In this document: in pieces, positions 48,204 to 60,622 of the stretch
Layout of the letters: each line of letters starts with the position of its first letter
Numbering within the stretch: the stretch's first letter is position 1
From: Escallonia rubra
Lineage: Eukaryota; Streptophyta; Magnoliopsida; Escalloniales; Escalloniaceae
NCBI GenBank assembly: GCA_033065855.1
Contig: JAVXUO010001376.1
Location: forward strand, 1,085,333-1,149,332
Length of the DNA stretch: 64,000 nt
Reading direction: 5' to 3'
Program-made: the position numbers and the translations under genes
Notes under the pieces: generated by a model
Told to the model about the DNA's origin: nothing
The model's database searches: none
What the model saw: only the letters and a program-made list of their open reading frames with translations

Positions 48204-49245
48204 GATGATTCTATTTTGGTCCCATAAATTATGTCCCTTTTTTTAGAGTAGTTCATGAACTTCTGTTATCTTGAAATTGGTCCATGAATTATACTTTGTT
48301 ACTATTTTGGTACGTCTATTAGCATTTTCTGTTAAAAGTAACCATGTGCCCATCACGTGTACAATTGTCCAGGGGCATTTTTGTCAAACTAATGATAACA
48401 TGATGTGGCAGTGCCACAGCACCAGCCATATAACCAAACTTATCCCACCAAAATGGAAAATGTCATGATTCCCCTTGCCACCATCCAACCCAATTACCAC
48501 ACTTCACATAACCCCTACCACCATCCACACTTCACACAACTGCCTATGTCGCCATCAACCACTAGCCTTACAACCTACCACATCATACCACCACAACCAC
48601 CCACCTACGATTGCCACTTCTTAAGCCATCACCACCAACTGTCACTAGGCCCACCAACTCTACGGACTTCTCCAACTGCCGTCACCACTACCTCCAGCCA
48701 CTACCACCTCTGCAAACCTTCATTAACTGTCATCGTCACCTCCAGATGTAGATATTGGGTTCAAGGGAAAATTAGTAGGTTTGGTGGATTGGTCACGAAA
48801 GTGGTGGGTTTGGTGGTGGGTTCAGTCCTGGGGATTGTAGTGACAGATTTGGTGGTGATGGTGTTGGATAATAATGTGGGGAAGATCTTGTGGTTATAGT
48901 AATGGCGACAATGGTGGTGGGTATGGTTGTCCAAAACGCTCGTTTGGTTGCCCATGGTGGTAGAGTGACAAGCTGGGTTTGACGGAAGCAGGGGATTGGT
49001 TTGACAAAAGTAGGGGGTTGGTGGAAGTTAGGTGAGATAGGTTTGGCGGTTGGTGGTGGAGAGATTAAGATTAAGAAAATGGATTATTTTATTTTGGTCT
49101 CCTACACTATGCCTCTTACCTTTTAAAATAGTCCATGAACTCTTATTTTCTTGACAAACGACTGATTTGGAGAAATGGGAGGGGACCAAACTGGACTGTT
49201 TTTGAAAAACGGGCATAGTTCAGGAAACTAAAATGGAACAATCCC
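48204..49245. mobile_element. Weak candidate TIR element
   Basis: ATTCTATTTTGGTCCCATAA at the left and its diverged complement at 49200-49245 resemble each other at roughly 70 percent. A similar motif also occurs in direct orientation at 49083-49160. The interior has CCACCA-rich and TGGTGG-rich halves. No target duplication was found. Confidence 0.35.
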
Positions 49246-51499
49246 TTGTATCATTAACTCTTTACCAACAAGCCAACAACCAATTATAGCATAAACATTC
49301 CTTGACCCTGGGAGGCGATGGGCTAAGTACTTTCCCCCTCCCCCTAACATTGGAGTTGTTCTCTTTTGTTAGAGTAGTAGTGTTTCATGGGTTGTGGACC
49401 TACGGTAGATGTTTTGGCCGGGCATGGTTGTTTTGGTGTGATTAATATGTCTAATAGTGGTGGTTGTGTGATTGCTTTTGATCTGGGTTCAAGATAGGTT
49501 TGGCGGTACTCAGTCCCTTCAGTTCATGGATCTTCGATGGTTCGGTGGTAATTACGATTTTTAATTGGCAATTTGTTTGTCGCATGTGACCTATGTTTAC
49601 AATTCAATTGTTGCATCGATAAAGCGCACGCATCGGGATAAAAGTTGATGTTGTAAGGATTTTGATACCGGACCAGATTGTTGTTAGGCCCTCAGGTCGA
49701 CTGATGGAAGAGAGCTAAGGCATGAGGCATGAGGACAAGGGATTGAGCAAGGAAGCTAACTCTTGTATGGTTTGTTTTCAAATTGTTAGGAAAAGAAAAG
49801 TTAGGTATCTGATTTGATTTATTTGGATCCACCATTGTAAATCTTAGTTTTCTGTTCTGTTTAATTGGATCCACCAAGTTTTTGGTGTGACTTGTAAACC
49901 TCTAAGTTTTGGCAAATTACTTTGGGAGAAGGCTTTTAATAGAATATATTTTTATGATAACTAATTAAAGAAACAACCTTTATTTCAAACCTACATTTAT
50001 TAATTCATTAACGTAAAGATTTTTTTTTTAATTTTACAACCCTAATTAATTCTCCCTTCCTCCCTCCCTCCCCCCACCAGCGTCACCATTATCCCTCCCT
50101 TCACCACCATCCCTCGGCCATCAACACCATTACTTCGGTAGCTTCCATGGTCGCCCCACCCTCCACAACAGTCGCCCATGGTTGCCCCACCCACCGTCGC
50201 AGTCCCCGCCGCTAAAAGCCAAGACAATGGGGGCAATGTATTCCCATTTTGCTGCTATTCTTTGCCCCTCGCTCCGCACTGCACTTTTCGGATGATGGTG
50301 ACGGCCGGCAAAGAAAGTTAACAATTTGGATTGTAAAATTAAAAACTCAAGTGACCTCTTTACCCCTAATGAATTAATATTGTTATAAGGACACAATTGT
50401 CTTTGTGTTAGAAAAGTTTTCTACGGCATATAAACACATAGTTTTTCTCCATTACTATAAGTTGTGCTAAAGTGTAGGATATGCTTTGGTTTGGTTTGGT
50501 TTGATTACAATTTGTGTAGGACATACTAGGTATGTTTATCTATTGTAACTCTGGAATCACGGGTATTTCATGACTTATATATGTTTGTGATGTCCTAAGG
50601 TAACTGGAAAAGTTCTTTAGTCTTTATTATCAATGTTATTCTCTTATTTGCCGAAAAAAAAATCACAACCAGATTATCTTTCATTACTGTTTGGCAAATA
50701 ACCCATTCAAGTTCAAGTTCTAATATCATATTTGCTCCTCAACATAATTAAATTTCTAAATTTCTAGGGTCATAATTTCAGTAGAATTTTTATGAAGATC
50801 AACTTGAACCTAACGGGTGTGGGCATGTCACCAGACAAGCCATCAGAAATAAGGTACAAAAGGAAACTACATTTAGCTTGAATGGTATCGCTAAAAGAGC
50901 TTTTTAAATTATTCTGAACTGCCAAGGTTGGTAACTTTCGGACTTGAGTGAGGTCCAACATGATTGTCCCCTTGTTGTTTAAAGGTTGTAACTTAATTAG
51001 AAGGACGGGAGGATGAGAATACGATCAAGATACGACTATTTTCGCACCCCGATGTCTAACTATGCACCTTTTGAAATGTACAATGGCCTACTTAATTTGG
51101 CCCCCGTCTTCTTCATTCTTTGACATGCTCTAGTAAAGCATTAAACTTAAAGCCTTCTAGATTGAATGCATGCATGTCAAATAGCTTTTGTTTTTTTGAA
51201 ACTGGACCAAGGAAGAAAACACAAGCATATAAACAGCCAGGAAATATAGTAGGAAGCCTCTTCTCCTTTCAATGTCACACATCGTTTGACCAAAAGGTGG
51301 CTTTTGCATGTGTATGAGGTCGGCCTAAGGGAAAGTTCCAGCCAAAGCTTGAAACTCTTTATAATGTCTCTTTTTTTTTCTTTTTTCCTTTTGAGTTATA
51401 CTGTATATCAAACTTTTTACAATGTTGTTACAGTACGATTTGAGGGTCTGAAATTTTTGATATCTAATTTGTCCGTCAAATCACCTCTAGCAAGAAGTT
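49246..51499. other. Intergenic, no gene seen
   Basis: AT-rich single-copy sequence with a TCC-rich stretch (50050-50130) and a GGTTT run (about 50485-50500). No supported gene. Confidence 0.5.
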
Positions 51500-51656
51500 G
51501 ATGATTTATGTTTTTGGCATTTGCTGTTAGTATTTTGCTATCCCGATAGAGTACTAGAAATACGTACTACGGATTTTTGAAGACAACATCCCGACTTAAA
51601 AAAACAATTAAAGATTCAGCATTATCTAACAGCAAATGCCAAAAACATAAATCATC
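51500..51656. repeat. Perfect 31-bp inverted repeat (hairpin, 95-bp loop)
   Basis: The arm 51500-51530 (starts GATGATTTATG, ends TTGCTGTTAG) is exactly complementary to 51626-51656. Pairing stops sharply at both sides. It lies about 0.9 kb upstream of the receptor kinase. It could be a tiny foldback element or a small-RNA precursor. Confidence 0.9.
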
Positions 51657-52405
51657 TAGAATAGTAGAAATCATCTGGTTGGTTGTTCAACCAAAGGAAA
51701 AGAAAGAAAGAAAGTAGCAGTAGTTATCAGTAATCTGTCTCGTATACTTTAGCACAATCTTGACTACAAAAAGCTTTTCTTCTTCTTTGTTTACATCCCA
51801 GTCCATGTCAAGAGAACTGCTTCCCCCAGGATTAGAGTATACAAGCCAACAATACACCCCTAGTTTGACTGCAGATATTGCAACTTTGTCTAGATTCACA
51901 CAGTCCCCTACAGTGGAAGGACAGCAACTTTGTCTAAACTAATCAAACCAAGAGGTGTATTGGTGGAGACATTTTAACGGAATTCAGATTATATATACGA
52001 GTATCATTTTTGGGCAACTCATTAATCCCATGAGTAATTAATAAATTACCGAAACAGTTGTGCTGACTTGTCGCTACCGTTAAACCCTGATTAGGGAGGA
52101 GAGACGGTGGATGAGACTCGAACGTATTGGCAAAGTAATCGTTTCAATTACCGCCTTGCGCGTGCTCTCCACATTCAGTCAGGAGCTTCAACACTCGATT
52201 AGGTTAGGTGCAGCTCCCAACGGATGAAAATACTAGTCTTCAATAACTTATTGGAGATTTATAATGTTATTACAGATCAAGTCAAACTTTTGTCAAAAAA
52301 AAAATATGCAGAGTTCACCGAAAAATTCTGAAGAAAAATGGAGGGGGCCTGCATGAAATCAGCATAGATTAGTTCCAAATGGTGTATATCCGTAGCTCTT
52401 CGCCG

Positions 52406-52502
52406 TTGACTCAACGTATTGGCATCACTTTCAGTGGCATGGTCATCACCTATAACATATTGTCCTTATACCTGACTCACTCAGTCCACAAGAGAGTATA
52501 AA
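52406..52502 (+). promoter_or_regulatory. Candidate HSL3 promoter elements
   Basis: A W-box core TTGACT at 52406-52411 and a TATAAA box at 52497-52502. The TATA box lies 88 bp before the CDS start, a usual distance for a short plant leader. W-boxes bind WRKY factors and would fit a stress-responsive receptor, but a single core is weak evidence. Confidence 0.5.
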
Positions 52503-52582
52503 CCAGCAACCCAAATTTGAAAACCAACCCTTACCTTTCCCAGCCTTTTCCGGCAAGCAAAACACCTTCCCGCTCACCCTCT

Positions 52583-52606
52583 ATGCAAAATGCCCTCACC
52601 ATTTGA
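52583..52606 (+). CDS. Overlapping 7-codon upstream ORF
   Basis: An ATG 7 bases upstream of the main start opens a 7-residue frame (MQNALTI) that ends at TGA 52604-52606, out of frame with and overlapping the receptor start. The ATG context is poor (T at -3) and the main ATG has A at -3, so leaky scanning is likely, but the uORF could lower translation. Confidence 0.5.
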   Translation: MQNALTI

Positions 52607-55600
52607 CAAATCCTTCCTCATTCTCCTCTCCATAAACCTCAGCATCCTGTCCTTCCAAGTAAATTCTCAGTTCTCGACCACCGAAAGGACCACCCTGCTC
52701 AACCTCAAACATCAGTGGGGTGATCCAGCATCACTGCAAGCATGGAATTCTGCATCCTCGCCATGCGACTGGCCCGAAATCCTCTGCGACACGAGCAACA
52801 CCACCGTCACGGGTTTACTCTTACGGAGCAAAATCTTCAGCCAAAGCATCCCTTCATCCATCTGCGACCTCAAAAACCTGTCTGTCATAGTCCTGGCGTA
52901 CAACAACATTTCCGGTCCTTTTCCTGCTGCCTTGTACAACTGCTTGAAACTCGAGTACCTCGACCTCTCTCAGAACGCCTTTATAGGCCTAATCCCAGCT
53001 GACATATACAGTATTTCAACCCTCACCTACCTTGATCTTGATGCCAACAATTTCACTGGCGATATCCCGCCTGAGATTGGCCTACTGTCAGGACTGCAAG
53101 CTTTGTATTTGCACTCAAACCTGTTCAATGGCACTTTCCCTGCAGAAATAGGGAACTTGTCCAATCTGGAGGTCCTTACTTTAGCCTACAACGGTTTTGC
53201 TCCGATGAAAATCCCGCCCGAGTTTGGGAAACTGAAGAGGCTGAAGTTCTTGTGGCTAAGGGAAGCCAATCTGATCGGGGAAATTCCTGATACTTTGGGA
53301 AATTTATCAGGTCTACAGAAACTTGATATGTGTTTGAACAACTTAAACGGTAACATCCCTCCAGGATTGTTTCTGTTGAAGAATTTAAGTAGTATACTGT
53401 TATACAACAACAGATTATCCGGTCCAATCCCTTCGTTGATCGAGTCGTTGAATCTAACCCAGATTGATCTCTCCGCAAATAATTTGACTGGCGCGATACC
53501 GGAAAGTTTTGGCAGTTTACAACAGTTGGAGCTTTTGAATCTGTTTCGAAATGAATTAACTGGAGGAATTCCATCTAGTATAAGCCTAATTCCGACACTG
53601 AAAATCTTTCGGGTATTTTTCAACAATTTGAGTGGAGAATTGCCGCCTGAATTTGGCCTTCATTCGAGGCTGGAGGGGTTCGAGGTCTCAAACAATCAAC
53701 TCACTGGAAAGTTGCCAGGAAATTTATGCGCGGGAGGGAGTTTATCTGGTGTTGTTGCTTTCTCGAACAATCTGACAGGGGAGATACCGAAATCACTTGG
53801 AAACTGTGCTAGTTTGCGGACGGTCCAGCTCTATAACAACAACTTTTCGGGTGAGGTTCCTTCAGGGATGTGGACTTCGTTCAATTTGTCAAGCTTGATG
53901 CTGAGCAACAACTTGTTTTCCGGCAATCTTCCAAGTAACTTGGCATGGAATATGTCACGGTTGGAGATCAGTAATAACAGGTTTTCGGGTGGAATTCCTG
54001 CTGGGGTTTCTTCCTGGACGAGTTTGGTTGTGTTCAAGGCTAGTAACAATCTGTTTTCAGGTAAAATTCCTGTGGAACTGTCCGGTCTCTCGCAGGTCAT
54101 CACTCTGGTTCTTGATGGGAACTCATTTTCTGGTGAATTTCCATCTCAAATCTTGTCATGGAAATCTCTAACAGCATTAAATCTAGCAAGAAATGACCTT
54201 TCGGGCTCAATTCCACCCGTGATTGGTTCTTTGCCAGACCTCCTTGATCTGGATTTGTCCGAAAACCAATTTTCAGGTCAGATTCCACTTGAATTAGGCC
54301 ACTTGCCGCTAACTTCTTTGAACTTGTCATCCAACCAACTTTCGGGGAAAATCCCAAGTGAGTTTGATAACATGGCATATGAAAACAGTTTCTTGAACAA
54401 TCCCAATCTTTGTGCCACTAACCTTCTTTCAAGCGTTCGAAGTTGTGTCGCCAAAAACTCCAATTCGGACAAATTGTCATCGAAAACTCTTGCCGTGGTT
54501 CTAGTCCTTGCAATCGCTGTTTTCCTAGTCACTGTTGTCTTGACCTTGTTTGTGGTTAGAGACTACCGGAAGAAGAAGCATAGACGAGATATCGAGACGT
54601 GGAAGTTGACCTCATTTCAGAGGTTGGATTTCACTGAGGTGAACATTTTGTCGAGTTTGATCGAAAATAACATGATTGGGAGTGGTGGCTCGGGGAAGGT
54701 ATATCAGATTGCCATCGGAAGAACCGGTGAATATGTTGCTGTAAAGAGGATTTGGAGTAACAGAAAGTTAGAGCACTCCCTTGAGAGAGAATTTCTGGCC
54801 GAGGTCCAGATACTGGGAACAATTCGGCATTCCAATATAGTGAAGCCATTGTGTTGTATCTCGAGCGAGAACTCGAAACTCCTTGTGTATGAGTACATGG
54901 AAAACCAGAGTCTTGATAAATGGCTACATGGGAAGAAGAGAACAGCGCCGTATATGAGTAATTTGGTGCATCATGTTGCAATGGATTGGCCGAGGAGACT
55001 GCAAATTGCGGTCGGAGCAGCGCAGGGCCTCTGCTACATGCACCACGACTGCACTCCGCCAATAATCCACAGAGATGTGAAGTCTAGCAATATCTTGCTG
55101 GACTCGGAGTTCAACGCGAGAATAGCAGATTTTGGCCTGGCCAAGATATTAGCCAAGCGCGGTGAGCCTGACACCATGTCCTCTGTTGCTGGCTCATTCG
55201 GTTACATGGCTCCTGGTAAGAGCACTTCAGCCTCTAAACTCTATATTTGATTTGAATCAAAAACTTGGATTCGTGAGTTTCAAAGTTTTGTGATCTTGCC
55301 TGCAGAGTATGCTTACACAACAAAAGTGAACGAAAAGATCGATGTTTATAGCTTTGGAGTTGTACTACTGGAACTGGTGACGGGAAGAGAGCCTAGCGAC
55401 GGAGCTGAGCACACCAGCCTCGCGGAATGGGCATGGAAGCACTACGGAGAGGGGAAATCCGTTGGAGACCTGTTGGATAAGGAGATTGAGGAGCCATGTT
55501 ACGTGGACGAGATGACTAAAGTGTTGAAGCTGGGGCTCATATGCACCAGCACATTGCCTTCTAGTAGGCCTTCCATGAAGGAGGTTTTGCAGATTCTACG

Positions 55601-55745
55601 CCGCTGCAACCCTCTCGAAGGCCATAAAGACAAGAAGGTGGGGGCCGAGTATGACGCTGCCCCCCTCCTCGGGAACGACAAATATCTCTCGAGTTACAAG
55701 CGCAGTGAGAAGGTATCAGATGATGGCGACCACTCTTCCGTCTGA
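52590..55745 (+). CDS. HSL3: HSL3-like LRR receptor kinase (subfamily XI)
   Basis: Two exons, 52590-55215 and 55306-55745, joined at GT/AG inside the APE motif of the kinase (phase 1), giving 1021 residues. Order: signal peptide (about 1-26), LRRNT with paired cysteines C59 and C66 (PCDWPEILC), about 20 leucine-rich repeats (about 75-600), transmembrane helix (about 634-656), basic stop-transfer, and kinase domain. Kinase motifs are complete: glycine loop G697-G702, K719 in VAVK, HRD 827-829 (RD class), DFG 847-849, APE 874-876. Wording matches Arabidopsis At5g25930/HSL3, for example ETWKLTSF and VGAAQGLCYMHHDCTP, and the length is close to its 1005 residues. HSL3 sits in the plasma membrane and perceives CTNIP/SCREW peptides with SERK co-receptors; the ligand is inferred from orthology. 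No disabling changes seen. Confidence 0.92.
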
Positions 55746-56270
55746 TGTTTCGATCGGTAGAGACTAATGTTTATCAGAAGCTGAGAGCAGGAGCAGTGGA
55801 AGATTTTCGTGCCAGTTTGTACAAATTGAGATTGCACTAAAACGTTGTGAAGTATTTTTGCAAGCAATAGTAGAATTTCTAAAAAAATTCCGGTTCCTTC
55901 AATCTTTGATTAGCATTAAGTTGGTTATAGAACTAAACTTTTGTCTTGTGTATTTTGATGTCCCAATAATCGCCGCAGCTGGAACCACAAAAGCACGACA
56001 CGAAAATAGTTTTCGCTTCCATCCTAAACTCGTACCCGAAACTTACAAGCAGGCTGTTAATCAGAACATCAAAATGAAAACAGGAATTATAGATTTATTG
56101 TCAAACGTCAGATTATTTATAGCAATCAAACCAGGCTGTGTGTGAAAGTGTGCATGCCACCAATTGGCATTAAGGACACTTCAGTGACTTTTTCTACGCA
56201 TCTCTGTTCGTCTATTGATTGCTTTTGCGTATCTATCTCGTTTTAGCTCTTAGTTGTCATGTATGTAGGT
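55746..56270. other. HSL3 3' flank, no gene seen
   Basis: Probable 3' UTR, then AT-rich sequence. A 95-codon ORF (55858-56145) resembles nothing known. Confidence 0.5.
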
Positions 56271-56569
56271 TTAAACCCTTTTTGTTTCATGGAAAACGTT
56301 TTTCAGAAAATGCTTTCCGAAAAAGCAATTCTTTTGAAAATATTTTCCTGAAATTCATTTTTCGTTGTTTGGACGACACCGGAAAATGATAAAACTACCT
56401 ATGGTCCTTTGCTAAAGACTGTCTATAAAAAGAAAATAGTATAAACATGATTAAGTCATTTGTAAACGATACAACGACCTTGTCCAATTTACGTTCATAT
56501 TCTTAGCAAAAAAACAAGTACAATAAAAAAGTCACAACATAAAAGTAAAAAACGGATTCCTAAACATTT

Positions 56570-56880
56570 TCCCCCCTTCTAAGATAATCATTCCACATTT
56601 CCCTTGTTATATGGTCTCTTTTCATTGCCCATTCTCTATGTTCTTCCCTCTCCTCCCGTTGAGTTGGCTCTCGTCGTGTTTGTTCTCGTCCACTTTGCCG
56701 TTGAGATTCTATCTCTCAAATAAGATCTCGAGTAATTTGGTCATTCGGATCCACACCCGTAATATAGTTGTGAATGACACAACATACTAGTACGACATCC
56801 ACCTGTCTTTTGAACGACCAATGTGGACCAACATCTAACATGCGAATGCGTTATTTGCCTTTAATACCCTTTCTTGAGCC
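56570..56880 (-). pseudogene. PIF/Harbinger nuclease C-terminal remnant
   Basis: Minus-strand translation contains SFKRQVDVVLVCCVIHNYIT followed by a DPND segment and a Glu/Arg-rich tail ending TREMWNDYLRR. This is the end of DDE_Tnp_4 nucleases of PIF/Harbinger elements, where a cysteine pair and HNY/HNF precede the last acidic residue. Two in-frame stops are present and upstream catalytic parts are missing. The TTTTCC/GGAAAA-rich stretch at about 56285-56400 may be the matching terminus. Confidence 0.7.
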
Positions 56881-57618
56881 TTAAGCGTTTATTGGAAATC
56901 ATATTCGATGCTCTGTGTTTATTTCTCGTTGTGCATCGATTAAATCATTGTATGAATGAATTGTTGTCATTCTGCATATTGACATGAGATTGTGCATTGG
57001 TATGTTTGGCGGGAGTTGGTGTATGTTGGAGGATATTGGTGTGGGCTAGTACCTTGATGGACTAGCCAGTGTACTGGTGTGGGCTAGTACCTTAACGGAC
57101 TAGCCGGTGTGTTGGTGTGGGCTAGTACCTTATTGGACTAGCCGGTGTATCTGTGATTGATTGTTTGCATCGCATCTGAAAATCATATTGACATCTGATC
57201 GAATTGTTCCTTTGAACAAAACCATCATTGTTTTGTATTCGTAAATTATTTCGTAATTTTATTTGTTTGAGCGACCTTACTGAGCTCTCAAAAGGTCACT
57301 CCCCTTTGACTTCCTTTCCGCAGGTAATATCGAACAATAGATCGCATTGGGTGTGGAATAGATCCGAGCGCAGGAAAGAGGAATTTAGTTTTAGTTTTGG
57401 TCATTAGAACCCCTACTTGGGTGAAACGTCTTTGTTTACATTTTCTTAAACTTAGATTTGGTATTTCAATTACGACAGTTGATTGAGAGTATAATTTGAT
57501 TGATGAATAGTTGCTCTGACAGATTGGTAGTATTTATTTTGTTTGAGTTTGAGGAATTATTGTTTTAGTGAACTGATCGATTGAGCGTTAACGTTCCGAA
57601 AAATTCCGGGATGTTACA
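56881..57618 (+). repeat. Truncated gypsy-type LTR, 3' part, with 39-bp repeats
   Basis: It ends CCGGGATGTTACA at 57618, the same kind of terminus as the LTRs at 28023 and 63909. Three copies of a roughly 38-bp unit (GGTGTGGGCTAGTACCTT with GGACTAGCC) lie at about 57038-57150. A GAGCGACCTTACTGAGCTC block follows, then the U5-like end. No coding sequence. Confidence 0.65.
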
Positions 57619-59249
57619 AAACTGCTCCTTCGGGATGCTACCTCGGCCCATCGGGTAGGTGACTCCTCCGGGACACTACCTTGGTGTGCTCCAAGTGATC
57701 CGGCACAAGGACTCACACGCGAGGATAGGCGATTCTTCCTGGACACTATCTCCGCTAGAGAGCTCTAAGTTCTCTAGCATAAAGACTCTTCTTCCGCCAG
57801 GTAGACGGCTCCTCCGGGATGCTACCTTGGCCCGTCAGGTAGGCGACTCCTCCTGGACACTGCCTTAGCGTGCTCTGAGTGCTCCGGCACAAGGATTCGC
57901 TGCGGGGTTAGGCGACTCCTCCGGGACACTATTTTCGTCAGGGACTTTTAACTTATATTCTACCAGGTAGATGGCTCCTCCGATATGCTACCTCAGCCCG
58001 TCAAGTAGGCGACTCCTTCGGGACACTACTTTGGCACGCTTCGAGTGCTTTAGCAAGGACTCATCCGCAGGATAGGTGACTCCTCCGGGACACTATCTCC
58101 TCTAGGGTGTCTGCGTGACAAACCTATGTGCTTCGACACTGGGGACTTTCATCGGCACCCCTAGGGACTATGACCCTCGGGTCAATTCGTGACTGACGCA
58201 TGTCTCCAGAGGGCATTGCGCCTAGTCTGCCTGACAGTCGTGCGTCAGGTCTTCCCCACCGCTGACAAGTCCTCGGCGTCTCTCGACGCCTTGTGTGACT
58301 CTATAAGAGCTTGGACTAGTGGCAAGATCAAGGGATTCTCTGGCCTCATCGGCACTGGAAGAGCCAGTCTTTTCAGACAGACAGAGCGACGCTGTAAGGA
58401 GCAGGCCAGGTGAATATGCAGTTTGACAGTCCGTAGAGCACCAGCACCTAGAGGTGACTACGGTTCGGTTTGAGGGTCAAACTGCAAACCGAACCGTTAC
58501 CCCTCGGTTTAGAAAATTGTGAACTAAACCAAACCAAACATTATCGGTTTGGTCTGTTTAAACGGTTTGCACTCACTTAAAAACATTGTTCCTTTGCACA
58601 CTACTATTGGATCTAATAATAATTAAAATTAAAATTATATTTTTTCCTAAATTGCATATAATCTTGTTATTGATATATAAGTGCTTATAGATGTATGAAA
58701 AAGAATGAGTAAATATAGAATACATATTTGTCACGAAAATTTTGTGTTATAAGTGTTCTCATTACTTTCTTTTCTTTTAACTTTCAATATTTGTTTATTT
58801 GGATTTTCTTAGTACCATATATGTGAAATTATCAATGAAAATTACTAAAAATTAATTAATATATCATAGGTCGGTTTGGAATCGGTTTAAAAAATGTGAA
58901 CCGTGAACCAAACCAAACAAGGTCGGTTTTAGAAATGTAAAATCAAATCGTTAAGATCTTTGGATGGTTTGGATTGGATTTGTTCGATTTGAGCGGTTCA
59001 AATCGATTTAAACGGTTGGGTACTCACTCCTACCAGCATCTGTGGACCCTCAGTGACGTGTCACTCCCGGGGAGCTCCACGTGTCGCTTGATGACATTAT
59101 CATCTCAACCTCTATAAATAGGGGTCTTGAGAATTCATTTGAGGACTTCACATTTTTCAGACATTTTCTCACATTCACTTTCCAACTTTAGAATTCTAGA
59201 AAGAAAAACATACAAGAACTCGACTATGGACCTAAGCAGCGGACAGTGA
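57619..59249 (+). repeat. LTR-like segment with 170-185 bp tandem repeats and a TATA promoter
   Basis: About 2.8 copies of a repeat restarting at about 57634, 57818 and 57981 (GGGATGCTACCTCGGCCC), each with the sub-motif AGGCGACTCCTCCGGGACAC. A core promoter follows at 59113-59120 (TATAAATA, then GGGG). The layout fits an LTR with repeats in U3, but I could not define both ends. It is split by the hAT MITE at 58449-59032. Confidence 0.55.
58449..59032. mobile_element. hAT MITE, 584 bp, in the LTR-like segment
   Basis: Termini TAGAGGTGACTAC and, inverted, TAGGAGTGAGTAC. Flanks CCAGCACC (58441-58448) and CCAGCATC (59033-59040) are a 7/8 target duplication. The interior is full of CGGTTTGGTTT/AAACCAAACC motifs typical of this MITE type. 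Non-coding. Confidence 0.85.
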
Positions 59250-59989
59250 TTGTCGTCGTGTATTTACCTCGCGCCATCACCCTTACAACACTGCCATCCT
59301 CAAGCTCTGTCTGGAAAGCTCTTGGTCTCTGTCATTGCTCCACCATTGCTGTGTCCCACATCAGCATACTTGGCATCTGACTCGGACTGCATTCCTATGG
59401 CACCTTCACATCGAGTGCGAACCCACTTTCTTGGCATCAATAACCTTGCCAAATCGGATGAGATTTGTTACAGAGTTACCAATTGCCTTTATTTTACAAC
59501 CATATCGGTCGAGATTTGTTACGGATTCTAAAATTGTCTTTGCAGGACTATGTGCATGTCGTGTATGTGTGCGTGCACGCGCCTGTATGTCGTTTGTGTG
59601 CATCTGTGCATGTATGACAGAGTTTTGAGGGTTTGTGTGTGTGTGTGTGTGTGTGTTCTGGCGATGGGTGGGGCTTGGGCAATGGGGTGGGTGATAAACC
59701 GGAGGTGGGGGGGGGAGATGAGTGTCTGTTCTGAAGAAGAAGTAGCAGTAGTGAAAAATTTTAAAAAAGAGAAGAGAAAAAACCCAAACCTGGGCAAACG
59801 ATTTTGCCTCTGACGGATTTGTTTCAAGTTAGGGATTTGGACAAAAATACTTACTAATGGCGTAATTGAAATGCGAGACCTTTAATTGTAAAAATTGAAC
59901 ATTTAGGTCCTCAAGTGAGACTTTCGCGTACTTTTGGGGTACTAAAGTTTATTTAACCATTTTTTTTAACTTTTAAGGTTTTATTTTTT
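59250..59989. other. No gene recognised; GT microsatellite
   Basis: Contains a (GT)n run (about 59632-59654) and purine-rich DNA. The two ORFs of about 95 codons at 59250-59628 overlap and match nothing I know. Confidence 0.5.
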
Positions 59990-60244
59990 TTTAATTTACT
60001 TAGTACTATGTATGTAAAAATTATCAATGGTTGTTACCACATATAAGTTAATATATGATAGGTCGGTTAGGTTTGATTTATAATCGGTTTTAAAAAAGTG
60101 ATATGTGACCGAACCTAACCGAGGCCGGTTTGAGAAATGTGAAACCGTCACCGTTGAAATTTCTAAATGGTTCGCATTGAATCGGTTTGATTTCATCGAT
60201 TTGAACGGTTCGAGTCATATTGAACAGTATTGTGCTCACTCCTA
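59990..60244. mobile_element. 3' fragment of the same hAT MITE family
   Basis: The right 255 bp match the 3' half of the 58449-59032 MITE (TTAGTACTATGTATGT, ATAGGTCGGTT, end CTCACTCCTA) at clearly lower identity. The left half is missing. Confidence 0.7.
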
Positions 60245-60622
60245 GTCCTAAATATAGATTGATCAAAAGTAGAACACAGATCAAATCATCTTCATCCTTG
60301 TGGTTTTTGGGGTCAATGTTGCAATTGGATTGAATTCTAATTGACAAAAGCCATCCACCATTTTTTATTAAGTTTGGAGTCTGATTGCTTTTATACATAA
60401 GTGAAATGGATCACTTGAAAGAATGAGATGTATGGGAGGTGAAGACAATAAAATAATGAGTCAACTTGTAGTATTCCTATGAAGGTTTTTGGTTTCAAAT
60501 GGTGTGATTTCATCTGATTCTTCACCTAATACTTTATTTTTTTACGATTAATAAAGTTGACCAGTCCAAAATATGGGGTTGAGAAATTCAAATGTCATGA
60601 TGGTTTCTCCCTCTGGCAATGG
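60245..60622. other. Flank of solo LTR, nothing recognised
   Basis: Unremarkable AT-rich sequence, about 380 bp, ending in the AATGG target of the solo LTR. Confidence 0.5.

Noticed and set aside
50770-50961. Possible LRR receptor fragment on the minus strand (LSGDMPTPV-like wording)
   Set aside because: Only a short stretch, no repeat periodicity; similarity could be chance.
59550-59827. Cys/Val-rich ORFs around the GT repeat
   Set aside because: Derived from TGTG microsatellite DNA on both strands.
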